Below, piece by piece: positions 29,401 to 41,400 of a stretch of 64,000 nt of DNA. The notes under the pieces are model-generated. The model was not told the origin of the DNA. It did no database searches and saw only the letters and a list, made by a program, of their open reading frames with translations. The DNA is from Serripes groenlandicus. Lineage: Eukaryota; Mollusca; Bivalvia; Cardiida; Cardiidae. Position numbers and translations under genes: made by a program. The DNA lies in assembly GCA_031761405.1 (NCBI GenBank), contig JASEVX010000008.1, positions 69,218,236-69,282,235 on the forward strand, read 5' to 3'. Position 1 is the first letter of the stretch. Each line of letters starts with the position of its first letter.

Positions 29401-32400
29401 CATTCATAAAATTTTACTAAGAATTTCTGTTGCAAAATTCAATTGATAACCCTGGTACGTCAAGGGACATTCAATTTTGAGTTAACCCTCTCCAACATAC
29501 AGCGCAGTAGACCACATTGAAAGCATATTGGTAAGTATGTAGAAAAAGTTCTATAAATGAAAGTATAATTATTGAATAGTTGAAAACATAAAGTCATCTG
29601 CTTCTGATGCCTCACATTGAATCGGTATGAGGGAAAGGGTTGATGCTGACCTATAACATGTAGGGTCTACAGTTACCCATAAGTAATGAAAAATTAAAAG
29701 TCATCAAAATAAAACTGAAATATTTAGGAGAAAGATATTGCATGTTTTGACCAATTTCTGGTTAGCGAACCAGGTTTTTACAAGTCATCTGCTGTTGAAT
29801 GTTGTCAGTACGAGTAAGAGTTAATCAACTTACTTTTCTTGAAGTAACAACATCCCAGAAAGGTTTCTGTCGAACACTGAACGGTTCTTTTGACTTGTCC
29901 AACAGTTTCTGCTGAGTCTTGTTATTTCTCGCCCCAACAATCTCCTTCTCAATACACAGCAGGCGACGGTTAAAGTCTGTTTTCCCTACTTCTTGACCCT
30001 GCAAGAATAGAAGTAATATATGTGAGCCTTAATGCAGTAAAATAGACCTTCTATCATTTGTTTATAATAATATTTATATATGTGAGCCTTAATGCAGTAA
30101 AAAAAACCTATCCTTTGTTCATAATAGTTATATATGTGAGCCTTAATGCAGTAAAATAGACCTTCTATCATTTGTTTATAATAAAAGTTATATATGTGAG
30201 CCTTAATGCAGTAAAAAAAACCTATCCTTTGTTCATAATAGTTATATATGTGAGCCTTAATGCAGTAAAATAGACCTTCTATCATTTGTTTGCATGGTGT
30301 TTTACTCCACTTCTGACAATTTTTCAGTTATATCACAGCGTACCAGCGTTACTGACCCATATCACATTGTACCAGCATTACTGACCCATATCATAGCATA
30401 CCAGCGTTACTGACCCATATCACAGCATACCAGCGTTACTGACCCATATCACAGTGTACCAGCATCACTGACCCATATCACAGTGTACCAGGGTTACTGA
30501 CTCATATCACAGTATACCAGCGTTACTGACCCATATCAGTGTACCAGCATTACTGACCCATATCACAGCATACCAGCGCTACAGACCCATATACAGGGCT
30601 CGCGCTGTAGGTCGCCATTGTCGCCAAAAGGCGATTATTTAATGAAGACGGCGATTACTTTGTTAATTTGGCGACGGAAAATGGCGATTATTTTATTTTG
30701 CAACTGGATAAAAAAAATTGTCTGCTAATCGCGTGTGAGGGCTTGAAAACACGTGTCAATGAAGCGTGAACGACCTTGTTTATCTCAAGTGTCATACCTC
30801 GGTGTTAATTACAAGATTGATTGGCCGCGGGTCATCGCCTTATCAGTTAATCCTTGAGTGTGTGTAATAGCCTACACTTCTAAGACTGTGCAACTTATCA
30901 CCTTTCATTGTACATTTTAATCGCCCCAATTTAGAATGATAACAGCTTAAATTAATTCAATGCCGATATAATTTTCGATGCATCCAATTTTTAAAAAAGA
31001 CGGACATGTTTATTAAATCTAACAGATTTGTTTACCTTGCAAACAAAATGGCGGACGATTATCGCTGATCAATGTAGATTCGATTTTCATGTATTATTGA
31101 AGTGGTTTTGAGACGTCGGTTGCAAAACAAATGTGAGCAAATACTTGTCTAAATGATTTGGACTATTTAAACACAGACTTTGTTTTTGTTTAACTGGAAG
31201 GGTTTTCCGAAAATTAACTTTCACTTTGGTAATTATATGCAGACTGTTTCGTACCCTTTCCGTTTCGTACCCTTTACGTTTCGTAACAGAAATAAATTGA
31301 CTTGGACAAAGACAGTGATCATGATAGGGACTGAGCGTTTAGATTTTCAAGATGAACTTATGAATTCCAATAGCCTTATAATGTATAGTCGAGATTAAAA
31401 GTATCTCTCTGAATCATATTTATAAAAAAAAAATTGTTTTACTTTTTTCTTGTTACATATGTTTCGGTCTGACAGATCTTTATGTTTTGTCAGAACCAAT
31501 TGTCTGACACTTTTTCATTATCTTTTGCAAATCTGAACATGATTCACTAATGACTAAACATTTTGGAAGGTGTGTCAGATTTAACTAAGCAATTAAACAA
31601 GTGTATGTACCTTATTGCTAGTTTGACTAACTGATAATGTCATATGAAAAGTTTGTATACAGGGGTAATAAATATATATGAAATAAAAATGCTGACAAAG
31701 CATCATCATGCATTTATTTTATCATGCGTTTATTTTATTGTACCACATTCACGCGCTTCACACGTTAGCTTTGGCTTTGGCTATTAATTTTTTTCATGAA
31801 AAAATAATGGCTATTATTTTGTCTGGGCCAGAGCCAGCCCTGCATATAACAGCATACCAGGTTTACTGACCTATATCACAGCGTACCAGCATTACTGACC
31901 TATATCACAGTATACCAGCATTACTGACTTATATCAAGTGTTACTGACCCATATCACAGCATACCAGCGTAACTGACTCATATCACAGCGTTACTGACCA
32001 ATATCATAGTGTACCAGCATTACTGACCCATATCACAGCATACCAGCATTACTGACATATATCACAGCATACCAGCGATATTTACCCGTATAACAGCATA
32101 CCAGATTTACTGACCTATATCACAGCGTACCAGCGTTACTGACTCATATCACAGCATATCAGCATTACTGACCCATATCACAGCGTACCAGCATTACTGA
32201 CCCATATCACAGCATACCAGCGTTACTGACTCATATCACAGCATACCAGCATTACTGACTCATTATATCACAGTGTACCAGCGTTACTGACCCATATCAC
32301 ATCGTAACTGACCTATATCACAGCATACAAGCGTTACTGACTCATATCACAGCATATCAGCATTACTGACCCATATCACAGCGTACCAGCATTACTGACC

Positions 32401-35400
32401 CATATCACATCGTACCAGCATTACTGACTCCTATCACAGTGTACCAGCGTTACGGACTCATATCACAGTGTACCATCGTATCAGAGTGTACCAGCATTAC
32501 TGACCCATATCACAGCATACCAGCATTACTGACTCGTATCACAGTGTTCCAGCATTACTGACTCATATCACAGTGTACCAGCATAACTGACTTGTATCAC
32601 AGTGTACCGACATTACTGACCCATATCACAGCATACCAGCGTTACTGACTCGTATCACAGCGTTACTGTCTCATATCACAGTGTACCAGCGTTACTGATT
32701 CACATCACAGTGTACCAGCATTACTGACCCATACCACAGCGTACCAGCGTTACTGACTCATATCACAGCGAACCAGCGTTACTGACCTATATCACAGCAT
32801 ACCAGCGTTACTGACCTATATCACAGCATTACTGACCTATATCACAGCATACCAGCGTTACTGACTCATATCACAGCATACCAGCGTTACTGATTCATAT
32901 CACAGCATACTCGTGTTACTGACTCATATCACAGCATACCAGCATTACTGACCCATATCACAGCGTACCAGCGTTACTGACTCATATCACAGCGTACCAG
33001 TGTTACTGACCCATATCACAGCGTACCATTGTTACTGACCCATATCACAGCATACCAGCGTTACTGACTCATATCACAGCGTACCAGCGTTACTGACCCA
33101 TATCACAGCGTACCAGCGTTACTGACCCATATCACAGCGTACCAGCGTTACTGACCAATATCACAGCGTACCTGCGTTACTGACCCATATCACAGCGTAC
33201 CAGCGTTACTGACCCATATCACTTGAAAACAATTCTGAGCACCAAGGAGGCAAAGCGTTTACTTCCTGTTTAGAGTCTCTGATATGACCCGACCGGGGAT
33301 CGAACCTGTAACCTTCTGTCATTTGGGACAAGCATAGCCTTAGATCAGTCCATACATTCGTCAATTCTGATTACCAATGATTTATTTGGGATTTATGTCC
33401 ATTCTCAGCAATATTTCAAGATGACAGTATATTTATCTATGGTCACCTGGCCATTAATCAGGCCTAGGCTAGGAAGGGATGCTTACCCACGGCATTCTGC
33501 AAGCCACTCTGTCCAAAATTCTTCATGCTAATCAATCTAACTTAGCAGATCACAATATTCTGTTTATTTAATACTATGGTGTCATGTTTGCACTAGCATT
33601 TTTAAACAATTGAATATAATGTTGTTAATAAACAATAACTTTAAAATATAAAATTGAATAAGAGTTATAAAAATCAAACTTACTTCAAATTTGATAATAT
33701 CATAGACTAGGTACCGAGGGACATTTTGACCATTGACAATGTCAAGAATCATCTCCCCATCAACCAAGGTGTCTGTTAAATGAGCATTCAGATCTTTTCT
33801 TCTGGGAAACTTCAAAACATAAAGCATGTGCAATTGTTTTTAAAAGCTTAACCCTTTCCCTCATATACGACAATTCTGTAGCAGACAACTTTGAACGTAT
33901 TTTGTCAAACCATAGAAAATCTAAATAATTGAATTGATATCCTATGACAAAAAGTGGAAAACATTGTGACAAAAGGAGAAATTGCATGTTTTGTGCAATT
34001 TCTTCTTTTGTCACTATGTTTTCAAAAAGCCGTCTGCTGCAGAGGCGTCAGAAGGCGTCTATATGAGGGAAAGGGTTAAGTAATCTTTTCCCTCAAACAG
34101 AATGCTTTCTGATGCCTCTGCAAAGTAGATGACTTTAGAAAACACGTTAGGAAAAGGAGAAAGTGTTCATAATGTTTTGAATTTACTGAATAATTAAACT
34201 TAAGATACATTTCCATATTTTTTATTAAATGTTTTAAAGTCGTCTGCTACAAATGTGTTTTATGTGGGAAAGGGTTAAGGAGCAATAAACCAATCCCCAC
34301 TCCCTCATATAAAATAGATCTCAGTTTTTGCTTTAAGTTTAAATGAGCTTTAAAGCTGGAAAGTTGATTGACAGATATTTGTCTCTAAAGTAATTTTAGC
34401 AGAAGAAGTAAGTCTCAGGCAAGGGTTTACGTGATATGACAGAAGGCAGTCCTCCTATCCTTCAGTTCGACACCTTTATTTGCCATAACAGCGTTCTTCT
34501 AAGCCAACTGACTATTCTCAGTGAAGATTCAAAGGTTGCAGTCATGTGACTAAAAGGTCAGTGAACACTATACATTAGGTTATTGCATCTGTATGGGAAA
34601 ATATTGTTTTGGACGAGTTCCTTCAGCTAGGTTGCCGGAGCTGTTCTCTAAACTCATCAAAGGTTGGATGAGAGCGCTTTGTAACATTACTGTATGGAAA
34701 TAGTTCCGTCCTTAGCAGCACTTGAAAAAGCTCTGAGTGCAATATCAAAGCATGTTATATTATAGGTTATTGACCCTGTACTGTGAAATCATCGTTGGAC
34801 CGATATTTATAAAATATTCTAACACGTTCATTACCTAAAAACCATTTTTCATTTGCTCGTAACGGAGCAGTATTTCTAAAAACTATTATTTCTGTTTTAT
34901 CAGAAGTTAATTTCCATACCTGTGTCAGAACAAAATTGTGTTACTAAATTAAGTATCAGAACAATTTGCAATGTCATCTGCGAACATTAAGCAAATAATG
35001 TCAGGTATATTTTCAGTAATGTAAATACCGTTTTTACATCCTTCATGATGTATACACACCTGTAGATTTGGCACAAAGAATACTGTATTATCCCTGTCTA
35101 TCATATATACTTTGTTAGGACCTTCTATCAACATCATAAACCTGCAATTACAAGAACAGTAGTGCATCATATGTGTCCTGTCTTTCTCATAAAAGTACTC
35201 TACACAACAGTCTTTCAAAGTCACTGGCTGCTTTTACACATAGACCGTTAGTCCATTGGTGGATTACAAATGAATCTAAGCGATGGTGAGCCAAGGTACA
35301 TGAGCTGATTGCACAGGGAAAGTTTCTACAAAATTATTAGAAATTTACACTCACGCTTTCGGAGTAGATGAATTTTAAAGTTGTCTCTATAGGGGTATAA

Positions 35401-38400
35401 GGCAAAACAGCCGCACCCTCTGGTAGCTATTTTTTTCCTAACCAATCAACATGGCTTGAAAAAATCTCATAAAGGGTCACCAAAGGAACATATCTATAAA
35501 AAGTATTTGAATATGCGCCAAACAGTTTAAGAAGATGCTTTAAAAAGTTTTTTCTTTCGTTTGCCATGGGAACCAGAATTTTGCATGGATTAAAAAAAAT
35601 TGAAGGCATTTAGGAGGGGACACTGGTTACAGAGGAGAAATTGTTTAAACCAAAAGTTCACGGACGGACGGCCGCATGACAGAAACCAGTGCATGCTCCC
35701 TGAAAGGGCTTTACAACATCAGGACTAGAACAACATAAAACAAGAGTTTTGCATAGAATTTTATACTAGGAACAATTTTGAAAGTGTTTTTAAGAAACAG
35801 TTCTTTGAAATTGTTTTATAATTAGACTATTGGTTTAGGAGGAGAAGTTTGAAGGTAAATGTGAATGGACGGACAATTAGACAGCCAGATACTGGATGAT
35901 CCCAAGAGTTCACCTCGCACTTGGCGTTCTTTGATCCAAAAATGATGAATCTGAAAAAGGCTTATAATGCATACATCCTCTTGATACTAAAGCTTCCCTA
36001 CAGTTTGATTGAACTCCAGCAAGCATTAGTTGAGAAAAAGCCCTGATTCAATAACTGATGGCGAGATGGTGAGATACTAAGATGCATAACACAAACAACA
36101 CAGCCATTATATACGTACCCAAAAGTTTTGGGAATGAGTTAACACATTCCCACAAACTGACGCTTTCTGATGAACAATTTCTCCTTTTGTCACAATGTTT
36201 TCATATTATTTCAATAATTATACCTTTATCTTTAGAGATTTTCATGCTTTTGCCTAGATGTTTTCAAAGTCGTCTGCTGCTGATTTGTTGTATGAGGGAG
36301 GGGGTTAACATGGTGTTTTTGATACATACTCATACTTAGGTCCATCCACTTTCCAGCTGCAGAATTTTTTTGTTTCCTTTTCTCACAATATTTACAAAAG
36401 TTAAAGACATCATGTGGTCTTTAGTATCAGAGAAAGGGAAACATAAAACATCTCCTCTCAATTTTTGAGACACAATCATACCTTGTTCCATCCGCTTTCC
36501 AGCTGCATTTGTAGGGTTTTTGTCTCAAGAAGTTGAGATTCTGAATGTCCATAGAGACAGGCTGTGATCCCGGGAACCCGGCACTGTAAACATGATTACA
36601 CCTTCTATCATAACAGTATCCATGTCAACATGATTACACCTTCTATCATAACAGTATCCATGTCAACATGATTACACCTTCTATCATAACAGTATCCATG
36701 CAAACATGATTACACCTTATATCATAACAGTATCCATGTCAACATGATTACACCTTATATCATAACAGTATCCATGTCAACATGATTACATCTTCTATCC
36801 TAACAGTATCCATGTCAACATGATTACACCTTCTATCATAACAGTATCCATGTCAACATGATTACACCTTCTATCATAACAGTATCCATGTCAACATGAT
36901 TACACCTTCTATCATAACAGTATCCATGCAAACATGATTACACCTTATATCATAACAGTATCCATGTCAACATGATTACACCTTATATCATAACAGTATC
37001 CATGTCAACATGATTACACCTTCTATCATAACAGTATCCATGTCAACATGATTACACCTTCTATCATAACAGTATCCATGTCAACATGATTACACCTTCT
37101 ATCATAACAGTATCCATGTCAACATGATAACACCTTATTTCATAACAGTATCCATGTCAACATGATTACACCTTCTATCATAACAGTATCCATGTCAACA
37201 TGATTACACCTTCTATCATAACAGTATCCATGTCAACATGATTACACCTTCTATCATAACAGTATCCATGTCTATGTGACGCCTCATCTCATTCACACGT
37301 CATTCATTGTTAAGCCTCTGCTGTATTTTCGCCCTTTCCCACGTTGTTTTCAACAATTTCACAGCTTTCTTTGTCTGATTGCTTTGTAGATTTGTATATG
37401 TTCAAGGCCACAAATAAGCTATTTTAAACAAAAGGACCATGATGCTCCTATAACGCTCACCTGATTTAGCAGAACTTAAAAAGTTTTCAATGTACATATG
37501 AACAAGAGGGCCATGATGGCCCTGGATCGCTCACCTGATATATTTTTGTTTTCACTTTACCCATATAAGCCCCGCCCCCTGGCGGCCAAAGTTTTCGACC
37601 CATCAACATGGCTTGTAGGAATCTGATAGAATATACCCTAAGAATATTTCTACAAATAATTCGAAAATCGACCAAACACTTTCGTCGAAGAAGATTTTTT
37701 TAAGTTTTCACTTAAGGTAAATAAGGCAAAATAACCTCGTCCCCTGGTGGCCATGTTTTTCAACCAATCAACATGACTTGAAGGAATCTGATAGTGGGTC
37801 ACTTAAGGAACATTCTGAATCTTTATCTTGAAAAATACTGAGAGGTCGTTGACCTTCTCCAGGAGCGAATGTAAAGGTAGAATTTCTGTTTTCAATATCT
37901 GCATCATCCAACAATGTGTCAATATTGCCAATGTAAAGGACATGTGACAAATAAATGAAGTTTTGATCGTGTTCACAAAGTCAATTATAACAATTTTGCC
38001 AATTTTAAAGGGCCATAATTCAGTCATGCATTAACAGATTTTCAAAAGGAACCGAGCTCTCATGTATATCTAGCTACTGAATAAGTTTGGTAAACATCGG
38101 ATAATAAGGCTTTATCGTGTTCACAAGAAATTGTGGACAGATGCTGCCGAAGGGCTATCACAAAAGCACACCTTGTCACTACGTGACAGGTGAGCTAAAA
38201 ATCAAGTCGATTTCCTGGCGGTCATGTTTATCAACAGATCAGAATAATGTGAACAATCTTTTTAGAGGGTCACCAAAATAATCTTAGTTCCAAGTTATTT
38301 TCAAATCAGGTCTATACTTATTGATCAGAAGTATTTTTAAAGTGTTCCCTATACATATTAGGAAATCAAGCCTACTCCCTGGTGGACATGTTTTTTAAAA

Positions 38401-41400
38401 GATCAGAATAATTTGAACAATCTTGGTCGAGGGTCTACGCTTATGCCAACTTATTTTCAAATCTAGTGAGTGCTTTTGGACAAGAATAATTTGAACAATC
38501 TTGGTACAGGGTCAACACAGGGTTAACACCCAAGGAACATTTAATCTTCAAATCAGTCAAGTACTTTTGGACAAGAAGATTTCTAAAGTTTTGGCACTCT
38601 TTCTGATGCCACAGCAACCAAAGTTCTAATGAAATTAAATTCTTTGCACAACTTTTAAAGAGGACCATCTAAGAAACATATCTGTTAAAATTAATTTTAA
38701 ATTTGGTTTATTGGTTAAGGAAGAGATTTTGTTTGTAGGTAAATGTGAACAAGCAGAGAAATTATAAAGGCAAACATACGAAGATGGATGGTGAGTGATC
38801 ACAATAGCTCACCCCGCATTTCATGCCCAGGTGAGCTAAAAATAATTCTCTGAACTTGAAGGAACAATTAAAAGTCTTCCTTTAAAACAAAACTAATCAT
38901 CTTATTGGTACATATCTTAACATACCATCTCACAGAAACAAAGAGGAACCTTCAATAAGTTATGCACCATGTTAGTACATATCTTAACATACCATCTCAC
39001 AGAAACAAAGAGGAACCTTCAATAAGTTATGCACCATGTTAGTACATATCTTAACATACCATCTCACAGAAACAAAGAGGAACCTTCAATAAGTTATGCA
39101 CCATGTTAGTACATATCTTAACATACCATCTCACAGAAACAAAGAGGAACCTTCAATAAGTTATGCACCATGTTAGTACATATCTTAACATACCATCTCA
39201 CAGAAACAAAGAGGAACCTTCAATAAGTTATGCACCATGTTAGTACATATCTTAACATACCATCTCACAGAAACAAAGAGGAACCTTCAATAAGTTATGC
39301 ACCATGTTAGTACATATCTTAACATACCATCTCACAGAAACAAAGAGGAACCTTCAATAAGTTATGCACCATGTTAGTACATATCTTAACATACCATCTC
39401 ACAGAAACAAAGAGGAACCTTCAATAAGTTATGCACCATGTTAGTACATATCTTAACATACCATCTCACAGAAACAAAGAGGAACCTTCAATAAGTTATG
39501 CACCATGTTAGTACATATCTTAACATACCATCTCACAGAAACAAAGAGGAACCTTCAATAAGTTATGCACCATGTTAGTACATATCTTAACATACCATCT
39601 CACAGAAACAAAGAGGAACCTTCAATAAGTTATGCACCATGTTAGTACATATCTTAACATACCATCTCACAGAAACAAAGAGTGTACACAAGTGGTCTAT
39701 AAATCAATATTCAAGCTTTTTAACTGAATGTCATTTCACTGTATTAGCATGTTACATTCCTATTCAATATTCAATTTAAGGTCAAACGCCCCTAAATATT
39801 TTTTTCGAATTTCCTCACAAAATTTGCATCAACATAATACAGCATATGCCCAATACGATACTGTCCTTATTTATTTTGAAAGCATTTTCGTAAAAGATGA
39901 AATAAATCCTTCTGATGTCATAATTTGTTAACTCTATTCAATAGTTATACTTTCTTCAATAAAGAGTTTCTATTTATGTTTACAATGTCATTGGCTGCAG
40001 ATATCCTCTAAGTGGTATAGGCGTCATCACATATGAGGTAAATTGTGCGACTCTGAATGTGAGAAATCTAGTCAGAATGTTTCAATCCGGTACCTTTTCC
40101 ATGAGCAGGCCTCCTGTATAAATCTCTGTACATGACCAAGCTGTGGTTGGGATGTAATCTGTCTCACACTCGTCACACCATCGATAAACTTGGCATTCTG
40201 GGAGAGAAAATAGTATTTCCTGTACACTGCCACAAATGTAAATGGATTTAGACAGATTTGCAGCAGACAACTTTTGAATTATAAATTTTTCCTTGTAAGT
40301 TTTTTATCTTTAAATCAGATTATTAGGCAAATATAAAGCCTACAGTCTACTGACTTTTGACTTTTGGAATGGCTCTATGAAATAATTTGAGAATTGAGCC
40401 AACGTTCTAACGAGTACATTTTTCACCATATGCATAAAGGGTAAAACAGGCCTAACTACTGATGGTCAAGTTTTTGGACCAATCAACATAGCTTTAAGAA
40501 TCTGGTAGAGGGTCAGTTTAGGAACAGTTCTATGTTTTCAAGTTTTCAAATTTAAGGCAAACAAAAGCGCCAAATGTCACAAAATACGCCCGTCCTATTT
40601 TATTTCGACCAAGTATAGTGATAATTGGTTGTACGTCAGGCAAATTTAGAGAGCGGACACTGTTGATATAGTTTTGGCCATTTCGAGGGATATAAGTGTG
40701 AAGTGACCAATATAACGTGGTTAGTTATCGAACCTGACCAAGATATTATGCCCATACACATTCTGACTAAATTTGGTGATGATTGGATAAAAGCTTCAAA
40801 AGTTATCGATGGGACAAGACTGATTAGAGGTAATTTCTAGAATTAAAAGGAAATAACTCTCCAGTGAATGACGTGATATGGCTGATATTTTGCCAATATA
40901 CATTCTGACCAAATTTAGTGGTGATGGGACAAAGGCTTTTAAAGTTATTGATCGGACAAGACCAATTTTAAGTTATTTCAGTCTAGAGTGACTCGAGCAA
41001 TATGGCTGGTTGTAAAACTTGTTTGAGATACTATGCCCATACACATTCTGACTAAATTTGGTGATTATTGGATAAAGGCTTCTAAAGTTACTGAGCAGAC
41101 AAGATCAATTTTAGGTATTTCTATAATTAAAGGGCAATAACTCTAGAGCGACTAAGGGCTGTTCCAGAAAAAAATGTCGGGGGGGGGGGGGGGGGGGGGG
41201 GGGGAGGAACGACAAGCTATTTAAATTCTGTGGGTGGGGGGTATTTTTTAAATAAAATTCTCTAGGTAGTGGGCAAAAGATGTATTTTAATTCTGTGGGT
41301 GGTCGTTCTTTTTACTGTATAAAAAACCCGTAATAAATTTGGCGGGAATTCAATGTCGAGCGTTTTCTAATTTTTAATCGTTGGATACGAGATCGCAAAT

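Noticed and set aside
31180..31398. 72-codon frame in the hAT-like element as transposase
   Set aside because: No DDE, BED or hATC-like motif; length and composition consistent with chance.
33223..33365. Functional tRNA gene (GGTTCGATCCC)
   Set aside because: B-box present, but no cloverleaf stems can be formed around it and it continues into SINE body sequence.
34949..35224. A 91-codon single protein spanning the exon and the FADD segment
   Set aside because: It is the RNGTT exon read through its donor into a frameshifted LINE relic.
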